From the NCBI GenBank assembly GCA_003254885.1, contig QANT01006652.1, positions 1 to 58,796 of the forward strand: DNA of 58,796 nucleotides, read 5' to 3'. This document shows, in pieces, positions 12,984 to 24,600 of this stretch (the first letter of the stretch is position 1; every line of letters begins with the position of its first letter). The notes beneath the pieces are model-generated. The model made no database searches. It was not told where the DNA came from and saw only the letters and a program-made list of their open reading frames with translations. Made by a program: the position numbers and the translations under genes. This DNA comes from Purshia tridentata. Lineage: Eukaryota > Streptophyta > Magnoliopsida > Rosales > Rosaceae.

Positions 12984-14649
12984 ATGGTATTGGTGTTGGC
13001 CTTGGGGGATTTGCACATACCCCACAGGGCCCCTGATCTACCCGCCAAGTTCAAGTCCATGCTTGTTCCTGGCAAGATCCAGCACATCATTTGCACTGGA
13101 AATCTTTGTATCAAAGTATGTTCCTTTTATGTTTCTGTCAATTCTTCTTTGATTCCCTTCAATTTTGCTTACTGGGTCTCGCTCAATTCACATTTAGAAC
13201 CAATTTTTTTAAGTTAGTTTTACTGGGTACTGTTTGGTGTTACCCAGAAAATAAAATCTCACATAGAGGATAGGTACTCTGAATTCTGAAATTTGGTTCT
13301 TGGTAAATTTATGTGCATACTACTTGCGAATAATTTCCAGAAACCAATTAGAATGCTAGGAGTTTCTTCTTACCCACTGATTGATTGGGTAATGTCTACA
13401 GCTTTAACCCTGCATTACCTTGTTCGTGTTGCTAGGTTTGTAGATGGCATCATTCGTTTGGTTAATTTGCACATTTATTCTAACATCTATTACTTCATTT
13501 TTCAAGTATTGTAATAGCTCATGCAACTACTGGTGTGTAACTGTAATACTACACAAACATGTTTTTCTTTTTGGTAACAAATTATTTGGCTGTAGTTTAT
13601 GCCACTTGCTTAGAAATTTGCTACTAATAATTTCAGGAAGTTCATGACTACTTGAAGACTCTTTGTCCCGACTTGCATATTACTCGAGGTGAATATGATG
13701 AAGAGACACGATATCCAGAGACTAAAACACTAACTATTGGCCAATTTAAGCTGGGGCTATGCCATGGCCATCAGGTTTGATTCTCTATCTCTTCACTTAT
13801 TTTTATCTTCATCAGTGAGATTTGCAGAACTGTGTATGCTCTAGTATCTTTAAGAATTTGAATTTGATCTGTCAGAAAGCAGATGATACATTATTTCCTC
13901 AAACTCATCTGCGGATTCACCTGTCCCTTCCACTAAGGACACTTCCCTGTTATGATATACGCTTACGATGTCACTTCATATTTTAGATTCTCCTCATCCC
14001 TAATTCCTTCACATGAAGCAATTACTCTTTCTTGCTGTTGTAGTCATTAATCTTTTGTCAGAGTGTCTGCCTAGCCTAGCCATTAAAATTGACTTTTCCT
14101 TTTCTTCATCAGGGGCTACCATATTTGTTTCCTATTGTTTGCTGAACTAATTTGTGCTTCCCTTGTCAGTTATGAATGTTTGCAATGAATGCAAGTTTTT
14201 TTCAAAAGTCTTTATTCGGAATGAAGGCACTTTGATGCAGTACAGTAATAATGTTTACATTTGGTAGCATATCTCATTCATTTCAATTTAACAGCCATGA
14301 GAAATTCATGTCAAGGATTTGCTTTGGCTTTGATGTTCTGTAGGTTATTCCATGGGGGGACCTAGACTCACTAGCAATGCTTCAAAGGCAGTTGGATGTA
14401 GATATCCTTGTGACAGGTCACACCCATCAGTTTACAGCCTACAAACATGAAGGGGGTGTCGTTATAAACCCAGGGTCTGCCAGCGGCGCCTATAGCAGCA
14501 TTACCTATGATGTCAACCCAAGCTTTGTCCTCATGGACATTGATGGCCTTCGCGTGGTTGTCTATGTTTATGAACTCATCGATGGGGAGGTCAAGGTTGA
14601 CAAGATTGATTTCAAGAAGACAACATCTACTACCCACTCCACTCACTGA
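12984..14649 (+). CDS. VPS29: VPS29, retromer core subunit
   Basis: Three exons, 12984-13115, 13637-13774 and 14344-14649, all joined in phase 0, give 191 residues, the usual length. The protein has the metallophosphoesterase-like fold: [11 protein letters not shown] near the N-terminus, [17 protein letters not shown], the [11 protein letters not shown] segment and [16 protein letters not shown]29 binds VPS35 in the retromer on endosomes or the prevacuolar compartment and recycles vacuolar sorting receptors to the Golgi; in plants its loss mis-sorts seed storage proteins (MAIGO1). A splice acceptor (CAG ending at 12943) just before the start codon suggests a 5' UTR intron. The PPR gene begins only about 540 bp after the stop, on the same strand. 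All motifs expected of the family are present. Confidence 0.97.
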
Positions 14650-15191
14650 ACTCAAATTTTATGTACTGGTTTGTTATAGACTTCAGGATTGCTCAATCTT
14701 TTCTATCAGTGATGTATGTCATCCCATTCTGTTTGTGTTTGTGTCAATGGTGCAAGTTTCTGGTTTTATAGTGATTGACCATAGGAATCAATTTTATGTT
14801 GACCTTTATGTGGATTTGATCAAATTTGTGATATGTTCGACTCACTAATACTTATCCGTGACTGTTATTTTCTTGTATGGCAGACCTCTTTCAGTATGCA
14901 GACATCCTTTATTATGGAAAATTGGCACATAAACAAGATTGTAACCTTGAAACTTTTGTAGTAGTTTGGGAAAAAAGAATACAATGGATATTCAATATTA
15001 TGTCATTTCAATGACAAAAAAAGAAAAAGAAAAAGGGGAACCCAAAAGAATCCCATATTACAAGTCTACAGACTACAACTCACCAGTCACGAACCACCAC
15101 ATCTGCAATCTGTCAGACTTGAAACTTTGCTACTTAAAAGTAGTAGTATTTCTGAATTCTGAGTGCCTCCAGGTTCTATTAGCAACGCCTT

Positions 15192-16892
15192 ATGCCTCCT
15201 AAATCATCCATCATCAACTCAAAGCCAAACCCATTTCAAGCAATAACTTCACTCTTGCAGAAGTGCAGAAACAAAGACCAACTCGATCAAATCCATGCAC
15301 GTTTAATCACTACAGGCCTCTTTCACCATCCTTCTATAGTAAGCAAACTTGTTGCATCTTTTGCCTCAATTCCCCTCCCCACTGCAATTTTGACTGCTCG
15401 TTCGATCGCTGAACGTGTAGATGGTCTCGATACCTACACCTGGAACACCATCATCAGAGGTTATTTGGCCGGAAATCATCCAAAAGAAGCGCTTTTGGTT
15501 TATTCCCATGTGAGAGGAAAGGGTCTGGAAGTGGACAGTTATACCCTTCAGTTTGCTATTAAGGCATGCCAGCTTATGCCAATAGTTCATGAGGGGAAAC
15601 AGTTACACAACCAGATTTTGAAACTGGGTTTTGTCTCTCAGATTATAATTCAAACTGCCCTTCTTAATATGTATAGTTTGTTTGGTGATGTTATATACAT
15701 GCAACAATTGTTTGATGAAACGCCTCAGAGAGACTTAATTATGTGGAATTCCATTGTTGCTGCATATTCTCAGCATGGTTTTCCTTACAATGCACTTGCA
15801 GTTGTCAGTGCTATGGCCATTGACGGTGTGAGGCTGAATGGGTCGACTGTTGTTAGCTTGCTTTCCAGTTGCTCAATTTTGAAGGCTTTGAAGAAAGGGA
15901 AGGAAGTTCATGGCTATGTGATTAGACGCCTCATTGATATTCAAGATGTTTTTGTTTACAATGCTTTGATAAGTATGTATTCAAAATGTCGGTTTTTATC
16001 AAGTGCTCGCAGGATATTCCGAACGATGCCCATAAGAAATGTGGTTTCTTGGACTTCTATGATCAATGGTTATAGTGATAACAATTATTTGAAGGAGGCA
16101 TTGGGTCTGTTTGAAGAGATGGAGGCTGAGAATATAAGACCAGATGAGGTTACCATTTTGGCTGTCATTTCAATGTCCTCCAAGTTACAAAGCTTCAACG
16201 GCGAATGGATTGACAATTATGTTGAGAGAAATGGGTTTAGAACAGGGAGTATTACCATTTCAAATGCATTGATGGACATGCATGCCAAATGTGGGAACAT
16301 CAAGAAAGCTTGTCAAATTTTCGACGAGATGCTGGAGAAGTCGTTAGTGTCTTGGACTACTGTAATACACGGTCTAGCGATGCACGGCCTTGGAAGGCCA
16401 GCTCTGGATCGGTTCTCTCAGATGCAAAAAGAAGGGTTCAAACCAGATGGGATTGTCTTCCTCAACATGTTATCTGCGTGCAGCCATGCAGGTATGGTGG
16501 ACGAGGGGCGAAAGTGTTTTAATTCAATGGTAAATGATTATCACATGAAACCATGGATGGAACACTATGGTTGCATGGTTGATCTCCTCTGTAGAGCTGG
16601 ATTGGTAAATGAAGCATTTGAATTTGTTCAGAACATGCCTGATAAACCAGATGCAATAATATGGCGCACGCTGCTTGGGGCATGTCAAGTCCAAGGAGAT
16701 GTTAAGCTAGCAAGTCAGATTATGAACCGTTTACATGACATAGAGCCTACAAATAGTGAAGACTATGGACTGCTATCAAATTTGTACGCTACCATGGCTG
16801 AATGGGATAATGTCAAAGAGATAAGGAAAGAAATGAAAGAGAGGGGAGTGATCAAACAAGACCCTGGTAGCAGTTCCATAGAGGTATATTAA
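15192..16892 (+). CDS. Pentatricopeptide repeat protein, PLS class, E subgroup
   Basis: A single intronless frame encodes 566 residues, typical for this family. After a short N-terminal stretch with LLQKCRNKDQLDQIHARLI come repeated PPR units marked by phrases such as YTWNTIIRGYL, LIMWNSIVAAYSQHG, VFVYNALISMYSKC, VVSWTSMINGYSDN, ISNALMDMHAKCG and LVSWTTVIHGLAMHG. The alternation of unit types fits the PLS class. The C-terminus carries an E motif (IIWRTLLGACQVQGDVKLAS to GSSSIEV) and then stops; there is no DYW deaminase domain. E-type PPR proteins bind organellar RNA and usually recruit a deaminase for C-to-U editing in mitochondria or plastids. The target cannot be told from the sequence. 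The first Met gives a Ser/Lys-containing N-terminus compatible with organelle import. Confidence 0.93.
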   Translation: MPPKSSIINSKPNPFQAITSLLQKCRNKDQLDQIHARLITTGLFHHPSIVSKLVASFASIPLPTAILTARSIAERVDGLDTYTWNTIIRGYLAGNHPKEALLVYSHVRGKGLEVDSYTLQFAIKACQLMPIVHEGKQLHNQILKLGFVSQIIIQTALLNMYSLFGDVIYMQQLFDETPQRDLIMWNSIVAAYSQHGFPYNALAVVSAMAIDGVRLNGSTVVSLLSSCSILKALKKGKEVHGYVIRRLIDIQDVFVYNALISMYSKCRFLSSARRIFRTMPIRNVVSWTSMINGYSDNNYLKEALGLFEEMEAENIRPDEVTILAVISMSSKLQSFNGEWIDNYVERNGFRTGSITISNALMDMHAKCGNIKKACQIFDEMLEKSLVSWTTVIHGLAMHGLGRPALDRFSQMQKEGFKPDGIVFLNMLSACSHAGMVDEGRKCFNSMVNDYHMKPWMEHYGCMVDLLCRAGLVNEAFEFVQNMPDKPDAIIWRTLLGACQVQGDVKLASQIMNRLHDIEPTNSEDYGLLSNLYATMAEWDNVKEIRKEMKERGVIKQDPGSSSIEVY

Positions 16893-17438
16893 AATGTACA
16901 GTTGACATCTTGTAATGTAATTTTGAATTGTAAATCCAAAAAATGCCCTTCTTGGTTCCTCGTTGTTGTAAGGGTGATTCACTGGATTAAGCTCAAATGA
17001 TTTATCAAGTTTCAATTGTTTAAATGACATAAATTTTAATTTCAAATTTTATACGAACTTTGATTCATTTGGATCTTGTTGGTTTTGGGTTTTCTGTTTT
17101 ATTGTAGTGTTTTTAGAAAAACAAGTTACAAGATTTAGTTAAATCAAATTTAAGGCGACCATCCTCCTAGATCAATCAGGAAACCTCTTTCAAGTATGAC
17201 AAAGACATTGGATGTCTATAACGGTCATAACGATCATAATAGCATCGTCTTCCCTTAACTTCAAAGTCACTCCTTTCCTTAACCCGACAGGTTTTGCAAT
17301 ACAAATTAAAACCCAATTAGCAAAAAGTATATACAACATAAATGCTGGGCATTAGCAGCATTAGTAATCCCCATATGACCGTTTTCTCTGATTTCTTTCT
17401 TTGTCCCTATAATCTTTCTCTACTTCTTCTTCTTCAAG

Positions 17439-18089
17439 ATGACAAGCTACACACCCTACACAGTGTTTTCTTGTTGTGAAGTATGGCAACCAGAAAATTT
17501 CGAACCTGAGGACAGTTCCTCACCGGAACCTGAGTTCTTGATTGAGATTTTTGCTTACTTTACTAGGGAAGAAGATGACCCTCTAGTTCCAAGGTCTACT
17601 TTACAATTCTTTAAGTTCAAGCAGCAATGCCATCTTTTAACAGAGAGTAGCACATCGTGGTCTGTAATATCCAATATGCTTTCCCAGATATTGGTTCCCT
17701 ATCATGCTCAGCCATTAATGATCCAAACGATTTCTACCCGTGCTCGTGAGATTGCCGGTGACCCTGAGAATTTGAACCGCAAGACTATTCCAATACTGGT
17801 GTCTCTTACAGTTGGACAAGAACGATTCTTGGAGGACCAACTTGAAGTTTCTGACCATGTGTTTGAGTTTGTGCGCACCAGAAAGTCAGCAGTTGAGGAG
17901 TTAGAGAGGGTGAAAATTAAAGGTTGGGCAAAGCATTGTGTGATTTGTTTGGAAGAGATTCTAAATGGGTGCGAAGCCACTCGCATGCCTTGCTTGCATG
18001 TCTATCATGAAAGCTGCATAGTGAATTGGCTGGAGAAGAGTAACCTCTGCCCGTTGTGCCGGTTTGAGATGCCTGTTGAATACGCATGA
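17439..18089 (+). CDS. RING-H2 finger protein, putative E3 ubiquitin ligase
   Basis: One exon encodes 216 residues. The C-terminal RING-H2 domain has all eight metal ligands: C167, C170, C185, H187, H190, C193, C204 and C207, in the order C-C-C-H-H-C-C-C, with a Trp (W197) and the CPLC ending typical of E2-binding RINGs. The N-terminal 160 residues show no known domain and no membrane segment; they are acidic (EPEDSSSPEPE near residue 22). RING-H2 proteins transfer ubiquitin from an E2 to a bound substrate. The substrate is unknown. The gene converges on the epimerase gene, with about 620 bp between stops, and has a TC-rich 5' leader. Confidence 0.9.
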   Translation: MTSYTPYTVFSCCEVWQPENFEPEDSSSPEPEFLIEIFAYFTREEDDPLVPRSTLQFFKFKQQCHLLTESSTSWSVISNMLSQILVPYHAQPLMIQTISTRAREIAGDPENLNRKTIPILVSLTVGQERFLEDQLEVSDHVFEFVRTRKSAVEELERVKIKGWAKHCVICLEEILNGCEATRMPCLHVYHESCIVNWLEKSNLCPLCRFEMPVEYA

Positions 18090-18709
18090 CAAAAATACTT
18101 GTAACCATGTAATTTGCTTCATTCTTTTTTATAGTTATTAGAACTTCTTTACAGAATGATCAAATTCTTTTTACTCTGTTATTTACTGGGTGAAGTTATT
18201 CAGGTAGAATTTTCATAAAAGTTTCCATTTAGTTATACATATAAATTCTTTTCTTTATTTCTCTCTCTCTTTTGAAGAGTTTGGTAACAAACTCTAGCAA
18301 TCTTGAGGTATTCACCATTGCTTTGTATGATAGTTAATTTCTAACTAAGTTATTGAACTGGCCAGTTTGGTGCATGGTTGGTGCCCTTTTCCCCTTGTTG
18401 GACTTAATGACAGAGCTATCTTACCAGATTAAGTAGGAAGAACAAAGACAAAGAAAACTTGGAATTACAATTCCAGATGACAATGGAAATTTCATTTTTC
18501 ATTTTTGTTTCAAAAGCAATACCCAAAAATAGCTTCAAAATGTAACAATACAACTATGGTTCACTATTTTATTCTACCTGAACTGAAGTAAAACCAGTAT
18601 CTAACAAATTACTGCAGAGCTTAATTTATTACTACCCTTTAGACTGGTTCTCATGAACACATCTCTCCAACTACTTGATCTGATAGTTGAGTTGTGAAAT
18701 GCTCCAAGA

Positions 18710-20122
18710 TTAGACAGCTGTAAATCTATAAACCATAACATGCATATAAGTCTCTCCTGGATTCACAGTTTGGGAAGGGAAATTTTGGTGATTCACAGCA
18801 TCCGGGAACCCTTGCGTCTCCATGGCAACCGCAGCATGTTTCTTATACACAAATCCTTCCTTCCCCTTCACATTGTCAAGCATGTTACTAGAATAGAACT
18901 GCAGCCCCGGCATGTTAGTCCACAGCTCCAATTTTCGGCCCGATACACTGTCATGTAACACTGCTGCTTTCCTCAAGTGCTTGTGGCTAGAAGGGTCTAG
19001 CACATAGTTGATGTCATACCCATCAGACAGCTCATTTATCCTGCTACCAATTTCTTGGGGTTCAAGGAAGTCATAGGGTGTTCCTTTCACAGGGACAATT
19101 TTGCCAGTGGGAATGAGTTGGTCGTCAACTGGTGTGACATTGGACCCAAAAAGCTGGATACTGTGTGAGAGGACATCGCCAGAGTTATGGCCATGGAGAT
19201 TCCAGTAGGTGTGGTGGGCTAAGTTCACTGGAGTGGCCTTGTTAAGAGGCTTGGCTTCCATTTTAATAGCCAGTTTATTTGTGTCAATAAGCATGTATGT
19301 CACTGACACAGAAAGATCACCCGGAAAGCCTGAATTGTTCAGCAGAAATCAATGTCATTGTTAGTGTTGTGCAATCTCCATGACATAATTCATGATCATA
19401 TAAATATACATCTGTACCTTGTTCACCATCAAAGCTGTTATAGGTGAATGTTATGTGACTATCTTCGCTGTGACTCTTTACTGTCCATGCAACATCACTG
19501 AACCCCTGAAGGCCACCTGAGATATGATTAATTAAGTAAATTACATTGTATACCAAAGATTTATATTCCAAAGGCATATTATATAATGAGGAATAAGATG
19601 ACAAGAAATAGTGAAGATACCATGGAGCATGTTCTTTCCTTCATTAGCAACCAACTTATAGTCGACACCGTTTAAAGTAAATTCAGCTCCTCCAATTCTA
19701 TTGGCAACACGCCCAACAATGGCTCCAAAGTAGACTGAATCATTCTGCAGTATTTTTAGTAATTTAATAACTTCACTCTGAAGCTAAAAATGACTGAAAA
19801 TATGGGAGTAAATTTATAACTGACCCTGTACTCTTCAAGCGATTGGAACCCAAGAACCACGTCGTCCAATTTCCCTGAAACAAAATGAAAGAAATTATAG
19901 AATGAAATCATAAATTGCAAATTTTGATCACTAAATAAGCAGTGACAGACCATTCTTATCAGGGAGAACAACAGAGAGCACAGTTGCACCATAATTAGTG
20001 ACCTTAACAGAAAAATCTCCTCTCTTCAATTCATAGATTCCAATCTCTTCATTTGCTTTAGAACAATTAAAAACCAATGACAGCAAGAGAAAACACCAAA
20101 AAAAAGATATCTTAGTAGCCAT
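18710..20122 (-). CDS. Aldose 1-epimerase (galactose mutarotase-like), secreted
   Basis: Five exons, 20122-19951, 19874-19825, 19744-19621, 19516-19418 and 19329-18710, join in frame to 354 residues. The enzyme interconverts alpha and beta anomers of hexoses. The N-terminal 24 residues form a hydrophobic signal peptide (FFWCFLLLSLVFNCSKA), so the mature protein probably enters the secretory path, toward the wall or vacuole. Family motifs follow: FSVKVTNYGATVLSVVLPDK, DVVLGFQSLEEYR, YFGAIVGRVANRI, NMLHGG, and NLAHHTYWNLHGH with the likely catalytic acid His188. The likely catalytic base is Glu319 in VAMETQGFPDAVN. All splice sites are GT-AG. The length matches plant homologs. It lies between the RING gene and the ABCA cluster. 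Confidence 0.95.
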
Positions 20123-20990
20123 TGTTTGTAGGTGATCAAATAAAACTCTCCACCAACAAAGGCCTGAATGTGATTAATATATATAGGCCAAGAGATTGGG
20201 ATTATACTCTGCTTGCTAATTAATAGTGGATAATTATATGGATAAGAATGTAATATATGTTAGTTGAAAAGATAAGAGTACAATTCAAATCAAAACTGTC
20301 TGACTAAACCAACTGGGCAGCTTAGCAAATTGCGATGTAACAAGCTGCTTCTGAATAGGAGATAATCACTAGGCAAATTGGGTTTGGTAATTAATTTTTG
20401 CAAGTATTTTTCTTATGATTAAAATTGACACACTTATTAGGTAACGGCCATCGTGGATTTTCATTTATCAAAATATGTCGTTGCTCAATTTGGAATGAAT
20501 TTAAGATTTATAATTTAGGAAATTTAATTAATAGGAAATTAGATACTAATATGTAGGTGCAACAATTTTTGCATATGCACTTGCCAAGAACTCAGCAAAA
20601 TTTTTTGACCCGAAACTTAAGTGGTTAAGCCGCTTTTCCTTTTTACCAACAATTTTAGTGGTTGAGCCCTAGAATCTAATAGACTCTTTAATTAATATGA
20701 AATTAAAACTCACATTCCAAATTGGAGAGCATAGATGTCAGCAAACCCCACTAATGGGCTAATGGCCACATAAGGAAAATATCTTAAATATAAACCAAGA
20801 AGTTAACATAAGACAGACGTGTATAGAGTCACATATAGTGGCATATAGCGCAAGATAATGACTGAATGAGCCACTGATATTAGATACAATCTACAAACAC
20901 AAACCAATAATGTACAGATAGGATTTAAAGATTATAGTCATAGCTAGAAATTTATCAACTAAACCGAAAAGGGCAAGAGAAAATACATGT
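20123..20990. other. Promoter and spacer of the aldose epimerase gene
   Basis: AT-rich DNA with no recognisable gene. A TATA-like ATATATATA run lies at about 20176-20185, some 55 bp upstream of the epimerase start codon on the minus strand. Confidence 0.4.
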
Positions 20991-21029
20991 ACAAAATCAA
21001 TGATTAAATTTCATTGACAATCAAATTAT

Positions 21030-21300
21030 GTGTTTGAAGCGTTGGATTCAAGTGGTTTGGCGAACTTGCAACTTTGATAATGACATCCTCCAAAGTAGTC
21101 AGCCAGACCCTATGCATAGAGTGTGAATCTAGTCTTTGAAGCTCCACTGTTCGGAACACATATGCAATCCTGACCTCATTCTTGGGCAGCTCCAACTTCT
21201 GTGTCCCTGCCATGTTGCCATACCCTGTTGGCATTTGGTGACATGAACATGGTACGAAACCTGTTAGGTGGACATCCGCAATTTTTTTTTTAAGGATGTC
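21030..21300 (-). pseudogene. Remnant of a third ABCA gene (last exon only)
   Basis: Minus-strand sequence here encodes GTQKLELPKNEVRIAYVFRTVE, followed by TTLEDVIIKVA. Both match the last exon of the two intact ABCA genes (GTQKFELPKNEVRIADIFKAVE and TTLEDVFIKVA). Between them the conserved GLAD segment is found only in a shifted frame, so there is at least one small deletion. No Walker or signature exon is seen beside it. It lies about 350 bp beyond the stop of the nearest intact copy. It is best read as the decayed tail of a further tandem duplicate. Confidence 0.75.
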
Positions 21301-21643
21301 AGATGCCAAGCATTCAGCAATACATTTTTGTTTCTTTCTAGAGCGCTCAGCAATGATTTATCGATTTTATATTAAGTTCTAACTCTAAAATTTTTGGCAA
21401 TAATTATTTGCAATAAAATATACGGACGCATCCGTTTTAGAGAAATATATATATTGTGAACTAAACAGGAGTACTCTTCCCATATTCTTTAATATTACTC
21501 CACATATTCTTTAATATATATAAACCACAAGAATTCAGATGCAGAAACAACATGTAAGTATGCATGTATGAATGAACAAGCTAGTCTGAGTATCTGACTA
21601 ACAACATTAGCCATTAGGCGTTGACTGCATTGACTTCCTGTTC

Positions 21644-24600
21644 CTAGGCTCCACGTGCAACCTTGATGAAGACTTCCCCCAATGTAGCATCAGCCAAATT
21701 CCAGGCATAAACAGTGAACCTGTTCTTCACAATCTCTACTGCTTTGAAGATGTCTGCTATCCTGACCTCATTTTTGGGCAGCTCAAACTTCTGGGTTCCG
21801 GATATATGGTATGTCCTCTTAGCATTAGGAAACAGACTACTTTTCACCAAGTGCTCCACATCTCTCTCATGAACTGAAGATGTTGTTATTGTAAACACAT
21901 ATGATCCTCCATATCTAGCTATCAGCTGCATGTCATACATGCACCATTGGACCAGTAGTCAGTTTGTGCCCAAAAGGGTAACAAAAATTAGAATTGTATC
22001 TATGATTACAAAGATGATAAAAGAATGAAGTCATTCATTTACCTCTTTTGGATTTCCTATGCACTGCAAAGTGCCATCTATGAAAATGCCTACTCGATCA
22101 CACAAGACTTCTGCTTCCTCCATTGAATGGGCTGATCAAACGTACAAGCTAGTGTTATCAGTAATAATGGGGGGAAACAAACCCAGCCATGCATGCTTTA
22201 ATTGACGGGATGAAGTTGAGTAATCTGAATTGAAATTAAGTGCAAAGAAAGAGAGAGAGAGAGAGAGAGTACTGGTGAGGATGATTGCCCGGTCTTGCTT
22301 TGCACGCTTCAAGACATTCCATAAATTTTTTCTCGAAGCTGGATCTAATCCTGTACCAGGCTCATCCATATAAACCACCTAGAAGATTTTCAAAAAGTTA
22401 TGCCAACCCCACCACATATATATAGTTAGCAGGAGAGGTCTCACAAACGAATGTCAAATGGAAAAAAGAGATGAAGACAAACTTTAGGATCCCCAATGAG
22501 TGAAATTGCAACGCTAAGCCTCCTCTTCATACCCCCACTATATTTTCTAGTTTGTTTATCAGGAACTCCACCATGAAATAGGTTGAAACTCTTCAGAGAG
22601 TCTTCCACTGCCTGCAGCGACAAATGAAAATTTTCAAACTGAAATGCCAGTCATATTCCAGCTTTATAGCTTTCAAAATTTTAGTCGAGTGAAGCCAAGA
22701 AGTGCAGCACATATACACAACACAAAGATTTTGGCTTTAATTTTAAATCTTCCATATGAAAATATTCTAAACTATACCTTGCATACTTTTTAAACAGACA
22801 AGTTTCGTATTTGCAGGCAGATAGTCATCATTAGTCATTACTATACGTTTATTGAAATTAGAAACAAAAATATGCAGACATGCTAAATTTACTGCTCCGA
22901 ATCCTCCAACAAGTTTCTGAAGCTCTTAAATGCCAAAATAAAATCTTCACAAGACAATTTCAATGTAAGCATATTATCGAGTTACCTGTGTCAAGGCAGA
23001 ACCTGTGAGGTTCTTAAGTCTGCCATAAAATAGTAGGTGCTCTCTTCCAGTCAGAGTTTCCCAAAGCAGACTATTACATTCGAATAGAAGACGTAAGAAC
23101 TTTTGTGGCTTTTTTTAAAATAGAAAACATGGATGAGGATATAGCTTACTCATGCTGTGGGCATACACCCATGCTGGTATATACACCAACCATATGAGTC
23201 CGTATGTCCAAACCCACAACAAATGCTGTCCCAGATGTTGGCTTTATAAGACCGATCATCTGTCAATAAACACATTTAGTCTCTTGAAACTTTCTGAAAG
23301 CATACAGCTAGCTATGATATTAATAACTTGGAAACAAAGTAGATCTCAAAAGATAGCCCTGTTATAAGAACTCTTAGCAACAGGAAGGTCTGAACCATCT
23401 CCAAAGTATGTTGTGGAGACAAAACCTAAGCAAGGGAGATAGAAGTGACACTACCTACTTCAAAACAGAATTAACTGCTATATAAAATAGTAAATATTAA
23501 CACTTATGACTATAATGAGAGAGTATATGCTTAACAAGAAATATTTTCAAAGCATTTCCTGAGTTCCCCTCAATTTCATTCAGATTAAATGGAAAGTAAC
23601 AGTTTTCACATACAAGAAAACATGTTAGAAAGTTTTCAAAACTGGTGTATAATATCTGAAGGCAAAAAACAGTTTATAATACCATATTAATAAAAGAGGT
23701 CTTGCCGGCGCCATTGGGACCAAGCATACCAAAGCATTTCCCTCTTCGCAAAGCAAGAGATAACCCCCTTACTACAATTTGGTCGGGGTTTCCATCCTTT
23801 CCTGGATATACCTTTTTGAGGTTGTCACATATAATGGCATAACTTGTATCTGCTTCAAGTAGTAATTGGTCAACCTTCTCCCTCTAGAAAGAAAAAGTAT
23901 GTTTATTATTGCAGATGATTTTAAGTGAAAACCTCAAAAAGTAGAACTCTAATCTTGAGTCTAATAAAGGTTGTAAGAACAAAAATTCTTCTTTTAGGTG
24001 TGAGCAAAATTTTAGAAATTTGAGCATCATGATCTATCAGCTGTTGCAAGTGTGCCAGGTAGAACAGGATTTCAGTCCAACTTATCGATCCCCTTCAAAA
24101 ATGAGAAAACAGAAAAATTTACCTCTTGACTGACATCTTTCTCCATCTGAACTCTAGGTTTAGGACTCTGCCTCCAAGAATTTGGCCTCTGAAAACATAA
24201 ATGAAGCTTTTTCCGAAAGTTCTCTAAGAAGATTAGAGAACTTGTTCCACTCCCTGATGATAAAACTGTATCTATATAATATGCAACAAAAAGCACCACC
24301 AACCACTCCACAAGCATAATGATCAAACCCTCTCTCATCCCATTGGTGCTATCACCTAAATCTCCCCAACGCATCCCATTAGTCCCTAAGTAATTCCCAA
24401 TGAAGGAAGATTGTGCAAACTCGTACAGCCCACGATTTAAAGAAAACCCGGGATACAACTCCATTAGAGAGATCCCTTGCCCTACAAAAATGAAAACAAA
24501 AAAGTCTCAAAAAAGGTAGAGCTGTTGAAAAGTATAAATGCAAAAATAATAAACATTACATTAGAATACAAATCAATTGTAAGTTGTAGACAGAAACATC

